The notes beneath the pieces were generated by a model, which worked only from the letters and a program-made list of their open reading frames with translations, was not told the origin of the DNA and made no database searches. Shown here in pieces: positions 8,778 to 16,188 of a stretch of DNA of 46,855 nt. Origin of the DNA: Acholeplasmataceae bacterium. Lineage in GTDB: Bacteria > Bacillota_I > Bacilli_A > ML615J-28 > CAG-313. Within the stretch, counting starts at the first letter, position 1; every line of letters starts with the position of its first letter. The stretch covers positions 1-46,855 of the forward strand of contig DUOG01000103.1 in the NCBI GenBank assembly GCA_012838945.1. The letters are read 5' to 3'. The position numbers were made by a program, and so were the translations under genes.

Positions 8778-11489
8778 ATGGATCGTAGAGATGAAGATTA
8801 TAACATTGATGAATATCTAGAAGATGAAATAGAAGATTTAGACGAAGAAAATTACGAAGATGACGAAGAAGAGATTATTGAAGAAGCAGAAGAGGATCTA
8901 AACGACCTATTAGATGACCACTTTGACGATGATGATAGCTCGGATATCCATTATCACCACGGTAATATTAAAGATGTTAACTTAACCGGCGAGATGAAAA
9001 CATCATTCCTGGACTATGCGATGAGTGTTATTGCTTCGAGAGCATTACCAGATGTGCGTGACGGATTAAAACCGGTTCACCGCCGGATCCTTTATGCAAT
9101 GGGCGAATTAAATTTATATAATGATCGTGCCTATAAGAAATCGGCTCGTATTGTCGGGGACGTCATCGGTAAGTATCACCCCCATGGTGATTCTGCAGTG
9201 TATGATGCCTTGGTAAGAATGGCTCAGGACTTTAGTTTCCGCTATCCATTAGTGGATGGGCATGGAAACTTTGGGTCAATTGATGGTGATAGTGCCGCAG
9301 CAATGCGTTATACCGAAGCCAGAATGTCAAAAATTGCGGGGGAAATGTTAAGGGATCTCAACAAGAATACCGTAAATTTCATAAATAACTATGACGGAAG
9401 TGAAAGAGAACCTGAAGTTTTACCTTCTAGATTCCCAAATTTACTTGTAAATGGTACTTCAGGGATTGCGGTTGGGATGGCAACAAACATTCCTCCTCAC
9501 AATCTATCAGAAGTTATTGATGGTGTTTTGGCATTAATTGAAAAGCCGGATATTCCGGTAGAACGGTTAATCGAATACATTCCAGCTCCTGATTTTCCAA
9601 CAGGAGGGATTGTAAGTAACCTAGGTCAAGTAAAGAAAGCTTATTTAACTGGTTCAGGTTCAGTAACAATTCGGGCAAAAACCCAAATTGTTAAAATGAA
9701 AAACCGGGAAGCTATTATCATTACGGAAATTCCATATCAAGTAAACAAAACCCGTTTAATTGAACGAATTGCAGATATTGCTAAGAAGAAGATTATTGAT
9801 GGTATTATCGACTTAAGAGATGAATCTAACCGAAAAGGGATTAGAATCGTCATGGAATTACGTCGTGATGCTAATGCTGAAGTAATTCTAAACAATTTAT
9901 TTAAATATACCCAATTACAAACAAGTTTTGGAATTAACTTATTAGCCCTTGATCGTGGACAACCAAAGGTGATGAACCTAAAGGAAATATTGTCCCGATA
10001 TATTGAACATCAAATAGAAGTAATAACTAGAAGAACTCAATTTGATTTAGACAAGGCAAAAAATCGACTTCATATAGTTGAAGGGTTATTAATTGCTCTG
10101 GCTAATATAGATGAAGTAATAGCTGTTATCAAATCTTCTCAAACAAATAATGATGCAGTAGAAACGTTAATATCAAGATTCTTGCTAACTGAAATTCAAG
10201 CAAAAGCTATTCTTGACATGAAATTAGCTCGTTTAACTGGTCTTGAAGTTGAAAAGTTAGCTGATGAACAAAAAGAATTATCACAACTAGTTCAAACTCT
10301 TGAAGCAATTCTTGCTGATGAGAACAAGAAAATGGATATTCTAGCTAACGAATTGACCGAAATTCAAACCAAGTATGGTAGTGATCGTCAAAGTGTTCTA
10401 GATATTAGTGGAGATTGTGATCTAGATATTAGCGATGAAGACTTAATCCCTGAAGAAGATGTCATCATAACAATTACTAATAGAGGATACATCAAGCGTA
10501 TGAATGTTGATACATATCGTACTCAAAGACGGGGCGGAAAAGGTAAAACTGGTGCTCGTATAGTAGATGATGACTTTGCTGAAAGAGTTCTCTACACATC
10601 AACGCATGATTATTTACTATTCTTTACTAACTTTGGTAAGGTTTATGTGTTAAAAGCTTATCAAATACCAGCAGCAAGCCGTATTGCAAAGGGATTACCT
10701 ATTGTAAATCTCCTTAGTTTTGATCAAGATGAAAGTTTAGCAGCAGTTATCAATCTTAGTTCTTTGGATGAAGAAGGATATATCGTCTTTGCTACTAAAC
10801 TAGGGATGATTAAGAAAACAGAAATAGGCCAATATAAGAATATCCGCAGTACTGGAATTAAAGCTATCATCTTAAATGAAGGTGATGAGTTAATTAGTGT
10901 TGCCCTATCTGATGGAACAAAAGATATTATCTTAGGTTCATCAAATGGTAAAGCTATTCGCTTTAGTGAATCAGAAGTTAGACCAACGAACCGAGCAGCA
11001 ATGGGTGTAAAGGGTATTAAACTAGATGATGATCAAACAGCAATTGGTATGGCCATTGTTAGTGATGAAGATGAAGAAGTTTTAGTATTAACTTCTAATG
11101 GTTATGGAAAACGAACCAAAGTTTCTGAATTTAGAGTAAAAGGAAGAAATGGTAAAGGAGTTAAATGTCTTAACTTAACTGAAAAGAATGGTGTACTAGT
11201 GTGCTTAACTGTAATAGATAAAGAAGATGACCTTATTGTTATATCTGATCAAGGAATGATTATACGCACTCATTTGAAAGAAATCTCAACAATTGGTAGA
11301 GATACTCAAGGAGTGAAAATTATTACTTTATCAGAAGGTCAAATTGTGGCCTCGATGGCAATTGTTCCACATAATGAAGAAGATGATGAAGAAGAGATTG
11401 AAGAAGAAACCATATATCCAAATCTAACAATCTTGGATGATGAAGAGGAAAAGGAACAAGAAGTAGAGGAAACAGAAGACGAAGAGTAA
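8778..11489 (+). CDS. gyrA: DNA gyrase subunit A with an acidic N-terminal extension
   Basis: GyrA (903 aa) cuts and religates DNA. The conserved start [20 protein letters not shown] appears only at residue 73, about 55 residues later than in Bacillus GyrA. By my count 33 of the first 56 residues are Asp or Glu. The winged-helix segment [21 protein letters not shown] keeps Ser and Asp at the quinolone-interacting positions, the catalytic tyrosine lies in [11 protein letters not shown], and the C-terminal domain has the GyrA-box [10 protein letters not shown]. The protein also ends in an acidic tail of about 40 residues. The ATG at 8778 follows GAGGTG; no later in-frame start with a binding site is obvious before residue 73, so the extension is probably translated. 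Confidence 0.97.
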   Translation: MDRRDEDYNIDEYLEDEIEDLDEENYEDDEEEIIEEAEEDLNDLLDDHFDDDDSSDIHYHHGNIKDVNLTGEMKTSFLDYAMSVIASRALPDVRDGLKPVHRRILYAMGELNLYNDRAYKKSARIVGDVIGKYHPHGDSAVYDALVRMAQDFSFRYPLVDGHGNFGSIDGDSAAAMRYTEARMSKIAGEMLRDLNKNTVNFINNYDGSEREPEVLPSRFPNLLVNGTSGIAVGMATNIPPHNLSEVIDGVLALIEKPDIPVERLIEYIPAPDFPTGGIVSNLGQVKKAYLTGSGSVTIRAKTQIVKMKNREAIIITEIPYQVNKTRLIERIADIAKKKIIDGIIDLRDESNRKGIRIVMELRRDANAEVILNNLFKYTQLQTSFGINLLALDRGQPKVMNLKEILSRYIEHQIEVITRRTQFDLDKAKNRLHIVEGLLIALANIDEVIAVIKSSQTNNDAVETLISRFLLTEIQAKAILDMKLARLTGLEVEKLADEQKELSQLVQTLEAILADENKKMDILANELTEIQTKYGSDRQSVLDISGDCDLDISDEDLIPEEDVIITITNRGYIKRMNVDTYRTQRRGGKGKTGARIVDDDFAERVLYTSTHDYLLFFTNFGKVYVLKAYQIPAASRIAKGLPIVNLLSFDQDESLAAVINLSSLDEEGYIVFATKLGMIKKTEIGQYKNIRSTGIKAIILNEGDELISVALSDGTKDIILGSSNGKAIRFSESEVRPTNRAAMGVKGIKLDDDQTAIGMAIVSDEDEEVLVLTSNGYGKRTKVSEFRVKGRNGKGVKCLNLTEKNGVLVCLTVIDKEDDLIVISDQGMIIRTHLKEISTIGRDTQGVKIITLSEGQIVASMAIVPHNEEDDEEEIEEETIYPNLTILDDEEEKEQEVEETEDEE

Positions 11490-11493
11490 AAAA

Positions 11494-11525
11494 AGGAGGT
11501 ACCTAGCAGGATACCTCCTCTTTTT
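11494..11525. terminator. Bidirectional terminator between gyrA and the HIT gene
   Basis: Stem AGGAGGTA (11494-11501) pairs with TACCTCCT (11512-11519) around a ten-base loop, with an A-run before and a T-run after. It lies between convergent genes. The GGAGG inside it is part of the stem, not a ribosome binding site. Confidence 0.9.
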
Positions 11526-11526
11526 G

Positions 11527-11931
11527 TTATTGATTATTTAAAATTTGTTCTAAAAGGTTAGCAAGTTTATCATGATTAACTTCTTTTGGTGGGATGAAAA
11601 AACTAACACCGTCATCAGAATATCTTGGAACCAAATGAATGTGATAATGATTTACAGTTTGACCAGCAACTGGTCCATTATTATTAATAATGTTTAAATC
11701 GGTAAGGTTTAATCCCTTTTTAAGAATGTTACTTACCTTAACAACTGCTTTATACAACTCACCAGCAATCGCTTCATCAAGTACAAAGATGTTTTCATAG
11801 TGTTTTTTAGGAACAACCAAGGTATGTCCATGGGTCACTTGCGATATGTCTAAGAAGGCAATGACCTGATCATCTTCATAAACTTTGTAACAAGGAATTT
11901 CATTATTAATTATTTTACAAAAGACACACAT
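11527..11931 (-). CDS. HIT-family nucleotide-binding protein
   Basis: A 134-residue histidine triad protein, a family of nucleotide hydrolases acting on AMP conjugates such as aminoacyl- or diadenosine substrates. The triad is in VNHYHIHLVPRY near residues 96-104. CVFC at the start gives the zinc pair common in Gram-positive HIT proteins, and FLDISQVTHGHTLVVPKKH is the family core. The ATG at 11931 follows GAGGTG by six bases; a GTG three codons earlier is part of that binding site. It stands alone on the minus strand, facing gyrA. Confidence 0.93.
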   Translation of the reverse strand: MCVFCKIINNEIPCYKVYEDDQVIAFLDISQVTHGHTLVVPKKHYENIFVLDEAIAGELYKAVVKVSNILKKGLNLTDLNIINNNGPVAGQTVNHYHIHLVPRYSDDGVSFFIPPKEVNHDKLANLLEQILNNQ

Positions 11932-11950
11932 TTTAATCACCTCTATATAT

Positions 11951-11956
11951 ATTTTA
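11951..11956 (-). promoter_or_regulatory. Likely -10 of the HIT gene promoter
   Basis: On the minus strand TGATAAAAT gives TAAAAT preceded by TG (extended -10), about 20 bases before the GTG/ATG region of the HIT gene. No clear -35 is present. Confidence 0.4.
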
Positions 11957-12072
11957 TCAAAAAGGGTATGAAAAATAAAGGTAATGTGTTAAAATATTAT
12001 ATAAGGTAGGTAGCAATATATCATTGATCATTAATGTATTGAGGTGAAAAGGAGCGGAAGACTCTTCTAAAT

Positions 12073-12660
12073 ATGGGAAAATTAAAAGGCGTAAAAAAAA
12101 TAACTACAATTTCTATCTTAATAGCACTAAGTGTTGTCTTCTCTTATTTTGACTCGTTAGTCTCAATGGGAATGCTATCGATAGCTCCGGTATTGGTTGC
12201 TGTTTTTTATGAATTTAGAATTGGTTTAGCCAATATAGTTATATTAATAATAATCTTAAACTTCACTTTTCGTGATGCACTGTTATCAGCAGTGCTAAAA
12301 TCATTGTTGGTAGGTCTATTTTTATGGGGAGGTTCTGTACAAAAAATGGTGATTGGCCTTGGTGGTACAATGCTCAGTTTTTTTGTTATGGAACTCTTAT
12401 GTTTTTTAATCAAGAAAAGAAGTAAAGCTAGTATTATATTTATCAGTATGGTTGGAGCTGTATTTCATGGCTTTGGACAAATAATCGCAGTATATTTATT
12501 TTATATTGATATAAGTATTTATGCGGTGCTCTTTACATATATACCAGGTTATACTTTGTCCGGTCTTGTTAGCGGTTCATTTATCGGATTTATTGTCTAT
12601 ACGGCTAATGAATATATAAATAAGTCATCACTCGGAAACTATCAAAAAAAATCGGTATAA
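12073..12660 (+). CDS. Gx transporter / heptaprenyl diphosphate synthase component I-like membrane protein
   Basis: A 195-residue hydrophobic protein with about five or six predicted membrane segments. EFRIGLANIVILIIILNFTF, then ALLSAVLKSLLVGLF, and later GAVFHGFGQIIAVYLFYID match the family long annotated as heptaprenyl diphosphate synthase component I, now often grouped with substrate-binding (S) units of ECF-type transporters. The substrate is unknown. The ATG at 12073 is the first in frame after TGA at 12040. Its nearest good Shine-Dalgarno (AAGGAG, 12049-12054) is 18 bases away, with a small possible hairpin (12056-12068) between. It ends at a terminator shared with convergent gerQ. Confidence 0.75.
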   Translation: MGKLKGVKKITTISILIALSVVFSYFDSLVSMGMLSIAPVLVAVFYEFRIGLANIVILIIILNFTFRDALLSAVLKSLLVGLFLWGGSVQKMVIGLGGTMLSFFVMELLCFLIKKRSKASIIFISMVGAVFHGFGQIIAVYLFYIDISIYAVLFTYIPGYTLSGLVSGSFIGFIVYTANEYINKSSLGNYQKKSV

Positions 12661-12672
12661 ACCGATTCTTTT
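12650..12672. terminator. Bidirectional terminator between the Gx-type gene and gerQ
   Basis: AATCGGT (12650-12656) pairs with ACCGATT (12661-12667) around ATAA, with an A-run on the left and CTTTT on the right. The stop codon of the Gx-type gene lies in the loop. Confidence 0.75.
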
Positions 12673-13066
12673 AGGTACCACTGAATGGGTATTCGTAAGC
12701 AATGTCTTCATCAAAGGTGATATAAGATAAATAGATCATCAATAATAAGTAATTAACACCAGTTTGTGGATCTCTTAGAATAAGGTGATCTCTTCCCGCC
12801 TCTAATATTTCCCCTTTGAAAATTTTCGATCCCCATTGACTTCCTTCAAAACTCATATAGACAGTCGCAATCTTACCCCGGTTTAGTCTTAAGATGTTTT
12901 CAATGTAGGATTGTTCGATAAATGGTGGTGGAGTTGTTCCTGGGAATGGTGGTACTACCGGCTGTGTCGGAAATTGAGGTTGTGGAAAAGGTTGTGCTCC
13001 CATTTGAAAAGGGGGTGTAAAGCCACCAAAAGGCATTGTATAGGGTTGTTGATAGTTAATAGTCAT
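12671..13066 (-). CDS. gerQ: Spore coat protein GerQ
   Basis: GerQ (131 aa) is a spore coat protein needed for the cortex-lytic enzyme CwlJ to act in germination. The N-terminal half is Pro/Gln/Phe-rich (PFPQPQFPTQPVVPPFPG), as in Bacillus GerQ. The conserved half reads EQSYIENILRLNRGK, then VYMSFEGSQWGSKIFKG and AGRDHLILRDPQTG, which are close to Bacillus GerQ. The ATG at 13066 is the only in-frame start downstream of the strong GGAGG (13101-13097), but it is 30 bases away; a perfect hairpin fills that gap. The gene follows cwlJ, its functional partner, as in the Bacillus anthracis group. Confidence 0.9.
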   Translation of the reverse strand: MTINYQQPYTMPFGGFTPPFQMGAQPFPQPQFPTQPVVPPFPGTTPPPFIEQSYIENILRLNRGKIATVYMSFEGSQWGSKIFKGEILEAGRDHLILRDPQTGVNYLLLMIYLSYITFDEDIAYEYPFSGT

Positions 13067-13101
13067 ATGTGCGTTAACAAATGTACTTGTTAACTTCCTC
13101 C
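13067..13101 (-). promoter_or_regulatory. Shine-Dalgarno and start codon of gerQ separated by a perfect hairpin
   Basis: On the minus strand GGAGG (13101-13097) is followed by AA, then GTTAACAA, the loop GTACAT, TTGTTAAC (13094-13073), then six bases to ATG. The linear distance from GGAGG to ATG is 30 bases; with the 8-bp hairpin folded it becomes 8. Such a folded spacer is known from phage T4 gene 38. There is no other usable start in between. Confidence 0.65.
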
Positions 13102-13146
13102 TTCCTTCGTTATTCAATATTATATATGCGTTTTATTTATAAAATA

Positions 13147-13569
13147 TTACCTGAAACAATTTTCAGACTCGGTTGGTGCATAAAAACAATGGGACTTGTA
13201 TCGTCCGCTGTTCCACTGGCCAAACCATTGAGCACGGCAGCCTTGGTCAAAGGGGTTGTAGAAATAAAGAGCATATGATGCGGGATGAAATTTTTCTCCC
13301 CGAATTACTCTTTGAGCTAATCTAATATCTACTTCACGAGCTGCTTGATAGAAATATGGATATTGCGTGGCTTCAAAACCGCCTGGGCTTTGGAAGACCA
13401 TTTGTTGAATCGAAGTTATGTTAGTAAAGTCTAAACAATTGGCTAAAACTCGATTTATACCAACGTTGCCAACCATCAACATTCCTAATTGTCCGTCTCC
13501 CTCGGCTTCAGCTCGCATCAGCCTAGCTAACAAAGATACTTCTTTCTCATTATGAGCAACAACTGCCAT
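13147..13569 (-). CDS. cwlJ: Spore cortex-lytic cell wall hydrolase CwlJ
   Basis: A 140-residue hydrolase of the SleB/CwlJ (Hydrolase_2) family, which degrades spore cortex peptidoglycan during germination. The N-terminal LLARLMRAEAEGDGQLGMLMVGNVGINRV is the family core, including the conserved catalytic Glu in RAEAEG, and the later FHPASYALYFYNPF fits the substrate cleft. No signal peptide or peptidoglycan-binding domain is present, as expected for CwlJ rather than SleB. The ATG at 13569 follows GAGGTG by six bases; the GTG three codons earlier is part of that site. gerQ lies 80 bases downstream on the same strand, so the pair is likely co-expressed in the mother cell. Confidence 0.92.
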   Translation of the reverse strand: MAVVAHNEKEVSLLARLMRAEAEGDGQLGMLMVGNVGINRVLANCLDFTNITSIQQMVFQSPGGFEATQYPYFYQAAREVDIRLAQRVIRGEKFHPASYALYFYNPFDQGCRAQWFGQWNSGRYKSHCFYAPTESENCFR

Positions 13570-13590
13570 AATAATCACCTCAGTCCAAAT

Positions 13591-13623
13591 TATGTATAAA
13601 TGTTGTCAAATATGTATAAATGT
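13591..13623. repeat. 13-bp direct repeat between cwlJ and ppa
   Basis: TATGTATAAATGT occurs at 13591-13603 and again at 13611-13623, exactly 20 bp apart (two helical turns). It lies between divergent cwlJ and ppa, so either gene could be controlled through it. Read on the minus strand, CATTTATACATA has a CATA-type core of the kind seen in mother-cell sigma promoters, which would suit cwlJ, but the match is loose. Confidence 0.6.
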
Positions 13624-13675
13624 GAGAAAATAATAGTAAGATTAATATAGATATTTTTTAAAGGAAGGTGCAAAT

Positions 13676-14209
13676 ATGAATATATGGCATGATATGTCCC
13701 CAGAACGCATTAAAGAAGAAGATTTTATTGCGGTTATTGAAATTTCAAAAGGTAGTAAAAAAAAGTATGAATTGGATAAGGAAACAGGATTAATTATTTT
13801 GGATCGTATTTTATATACATCTACGCACTATCCTGCTAATTATGGTTTTTTACCACGAACATATGCAGAAGATAGCGATCCACTTGATGTCTTAGTTTTA
13901 TGTAGTGAAGATTTAGAACCAATGAGTATGGTTAGATGCTATCCAGTAGGCGTAGTTAGAATGATTGATCAAAAAGAAGTTGATGATAAAATCATCGCTA
14001 TTCCTTATAATGAACCTACATGGAACTTCTATCAAAACATTGAAGATTTACCACCACATATTAGTGAAGAAATTGAACACTTCTTTGGAGTTTATAAAAA
14101 CTTAGAACATAAAGAAACCACCAATATTGAAGTATTGGGAAGAAAAGATGCCATTAGAATAATTAGGGAAGCTATTGAACTATATAATAAAAAGTTTCCA
14201 AACAAATAA
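13676..14209 (+). CDS. ppa: Inorganic pyrophosphatase, family I
   Basis: The enzyme (177 aa) hydrolyses pyrophosphate to phosphate in the cytosol, pulling biosynthetic reactions forward. Family I features visible are the substrate lysine region [12 protein letters not shown], the pattern [24 protein letters not shown] with the metal-binding aspartates of DSDPLD, and a later PYNEPTW region. Many Bacilli use the unrelated family II enzyme, so a family I type is mildly informative about lineage. The ATG at 13676 follows AAGGAAGGTG. The exonuclease gene follows after 23 bases with no terminator. Confidence 0.95.
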   Translation: MNIWHDMSPERIKEEDFIAVIEISKGSKKKYELDKETGLIILDRILYTSTHYPANYGFLPRTYAEDSDPLDVLVLCSEDLEPMSMVRCYPVGVVRMIDQKEVDDKIIAIPYNEPTWNFYQNIEDLPPHISEEIEHFFGVYKNLEHKETTNIEVLGRKDAIRIIREAIELYNKKFPNK

Positions 14210-14232
14210 ATATATGAAAGAGATGTGTAACA

Positions 14233-14922
14233 ATGAGAAACCCCCTCGCTTCACTATTTAGTGAATTTGATGAGATCATTGTCTTTGATATTGAAACTAG
14301 TGGATTAGATCACAAGAAAGATCATATTATTGATTTTGGATTAATTTCTTATACATCTGATTCCGATGTTGAAAACTATATTATCAATGACTTGGTTAAA
14401 CTACCAGACGGAAGGTTTTTACCTCCAAAAATCACTGAATTAACTGGTATTACTGATGCTATGTTAGAATCAGGGATTGACCAATATCAACTTTTTGATA
14501 AAATTTATCGTGCTTTCACTACTCCAAGTCGTAAGTTAGTGGTAGCATACAACGCTCAGTTTGATTTAAGTTTTTTATATCAGTTTCTGAAACGATTTAA
14601 TTCCACAAAAATATTAGACGAGGTTTCATTTTTAGACCCGATGACTATCTTTAAGGACCGTGCTAGTTATCCGCACCGATTAATCAATGCGATGAATCGT
14701 TATTTATTAGAGGATAGTTTAGAAAATAAACATCGTGCTTATGATGATGCCAAAGCAACAATTGAGGTACTAAAAGCCATGGCTGACGAAGAAGATGACA
14801 TTATTAATTATGTAAATCTCTTTGGATTTAACCCTAAATATGGTGTTAATTATGAACCAATAGCTAAGGTTAGATATATACCTCAATCATATTATTCAAA
14901 AGAAAAGTTATATAACTATTAA
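14233..14922 (+). CDS. DEDDh 3'-5' exonuclease, DnaQ/PolC-exonuclease type
   Basis: A 229-residue nuclease. The DEDDh residues can be seen: IIVFDIETSGLD (Asp, Glu), VAYNAQFDLSFL (Asp), and KHRAYDDAKATIEVL (His and Asp). ELTGITDAML lies between them, as in DnaQ and PolC exonuclease domains. It may proofread, trim RNA or act in repair; as a stand-alone domain the exact substrate cannot be told. The ribosome binding site before the ATG at 14233 is weak (AAGAGATG). It follows ppa closely and ends at a strong terminator. Confidence 0.88.
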   Translation: MRNPLASLFSEFDEIIVFDIETSGLDHKKDHIIDFGLISYTSDSDVENYIINDLVKLPDGRFLPPKITELTGITDAMLESGIDQYQLFDKIYRAFTTPSRKLVVAYNAQFDLSFLYQFLKRFNSTKILDEVSFLDPMTIFKDRASYPHRLINAMNRYLLEDSLENKHRAYDDAKATIEVLKAMADEEDDIINYVNLFGFNPKYGVNYEPIAKVRYIPQSYYSKEKLYNY

Positions 14923-14927
14923 TAAAA

Positions 14928-14953
14928 AATGACCGATTTTTTAATCGGTCATT
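14928..14953. terminator. Bidirectional terminator between the exonuclease and DUF554 genes
   Basis: AATGACCGATT (14928-14938), loop TTTT, AATCGGTCATT (14943-14953): eleven perfect base pairs between convergent genes, with A-rich left and T-rich right flanks. Confidence 0.88.
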
Positions 14954-14954
14954 G

Positions 14955-15635
14955 TTATTTAAAAAGTAAAAATAAAAGGACAATAATAATTAAGGATGGT
15001 ATAAGATTGATGACTTTAATATCTTTTATTTTTAGCAAACTGGAAAGAGCTATTGCGATGAGAATAACCCCACCAACCGCACTAAACTCCACTAAGAGTT
15101 CATCGGTGAATACATTCTCCAAAGTTGAAGCAATGATTACAAAGATACTTGTATAAATTAGGGTAGGAATTGAGGAAAAGAGAACTCCAATACCAATAGT
15201 TGCACAAAGAACACTGGCAGTAATGGCATCAATTATGCTTTTTGTATATAAGATTGAATGTCCACGCCCAGTACCACTTTGAACGGCACCAAGGATTGTC
15301 ATAGCACCAATACAAAAGATCAGTGTGCTAGTGATTATACCTTCGTGAAAGGATGGAGAATCCGATTTCACGAATCGCTTTGTTAACTTTTCCACTAAAA
15401 GATCAAGTTTTAGTAATTCCCCAATTAATGCTCCAAGCACTAAACTAACTAAAACAAGTATTATTTCATTACTCTGAATGACGTCTTTAATACCTAAACC
15501 GATGACTACAATGCCAACCGTGCTTAGCAATAAGTTATTTAATCTATCGTTCATTTTCTTTTTTGATAAGTAGCCAATTAAACTACCGATTATAATTGCT
15601 AAGCTGTTTACTAAAGCTCCTAAAAAGATTTCCAT
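14955..15635 (-). CDS. DUF554 family integral membrane protein
   Basis: A 226-residue membrane protein with about seven hydrophobic segments. The start MEIFLGALVNSLAIIIGSLIG and the internal CIGAMTILGAVQSGTGRGHSILYTKSIID are hallmarks of the DUF554 (YdfK/YqgA) family. Its function is not established; transport is plausible but unproven. The ATG at 15635 follows AGGTGA; three in-frame codons earlier another start is possible but lacks a binding site. Its likely promoter has an extended -10 (TAAACT preceded by TG) at 15658-15653 on the minus strand. Confidence 0.85.
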   Translation of the reverse strand: MEIFLGALVNSLAIIIGSLIGYLSKKKMNDRLNNLLLSTVGIVVIGLGIKDVIQSNEIILVLVSLVLGALIGELLKLDLLVEKLTKRFVKSDSPSFHEGIITSTLIFCIGAMTILGAVQSGTGRGHSILYTKSIIDAITASVLCATIGIGVLFSSIPTLIYTSIFVIIASTLENVFTDELLVEFSAVGGVILIAIALSSLLKIKDIKVINLIPSLIIIVLLFLLFK

Positions 15636-15738
15636 TAAGATCACCTGCATATAGTTTACCACAAAGTAAGCATAAGAAAAAAAGTAATTGATAAAATTAA
15701 TGATAAAGTAGCAGGTAAAAGATATATTTATAATTGTG

Positions 15739-15766
15739 TTTACAAAAAAGCAATTAATGGTATAAT
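15739..15766 (+). promoter_or_regulatory. Promoter of the small membrane protein gene
   Basis: TTTACA (15739-15744), 16-bp spacer, TATAAT (15761-15766) preceded by TGG, making both a good -35/-10 pair and an extended -10. It probably starts the transcript that runs through the oxidoreductase and fhs. Confidence 0.8.
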
Positions 15767-15790
15767 AAAAGTGTAAGAGGAGGAAACGAT

Positions 15791-16177
15791 ATGAGTTTGA
15801 AGAATAAGATATTAGCTATTTGTCCTTTGTTATCAGTAGTTCTTTTCTTGGTGTTAGGATTTGCTGTTGATTTTGGCTTTTCAAAACGCCCATTATGGCA
15901 TCCAGGATGGGTTGTTTTTTTGTTGACACCGTTAGTATCAACAGTACTAAATATGAAAAAACTACGCGTTAGTGTAGGAATGGTAATAGCTATATTATAT
16001 ATAGTTATTGGTACAATATTTGACTTATGGCATCCGGGATGGATTATGTTTCTTTTTATTCCTATCTTAGAGATTTTGCTCACCCCTTCTAAAAAGAACA
16101 AAAAGGTGCGATGGTCATATATTAACGTTAATAAAGAATCAAACAAGTATGAAGATAGTGAAGAAAGCAATGAATAG
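15791..16177 (+). CDS. Small membrane protein with two WHPGW motifs
   Basis: A 128-residue protein with about four hydrophobic segments arranged as two repeats: a helix, the motif LWHPGW (near residues 35-40 and again near 79-84), then a second helix. The tail after residue 100 is polar and charged (PSKKNKKVRW, then an Asn/Glu/Ser-rich end) and probably cytoplasmic. I do not recognise a characterised family; similar WHPGW membrane hairpins occur in Firmicutes proteins of unknown role, by memory only. The ATG follows AGAGGAGG. The oxidoreductase starts 11 bases after it, so the two are likely co-transcribed. Confidence 0.75.
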   Translation: MSLKNKILAICPLLSVVLFLVLGFAVDFGFSKRPLWHPGWVVFLLTPLVSTVLNMKKLRVSVGMVIAILYIVIGTIFDLWHPGWIMFLFIPILEILLTPSKKNKKVRWSYINVNKESNKYEDSEESNE

Positions 16178-16188
16178 GGTGAAGTAAA

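Noticed and set aside
9170-9240. Possible quinolone-resistance change in GyrA
   Set aside because: [15 protein letters not shown] keeps the Ser and Asp found in susceptible enzymes.
13067-13117. TTG at 13117 as the gerQ start
   Set aside because: It lies upstream of the only good Shine-Dalgarno and has none of its own; the added residues are not part of the conserved protein.
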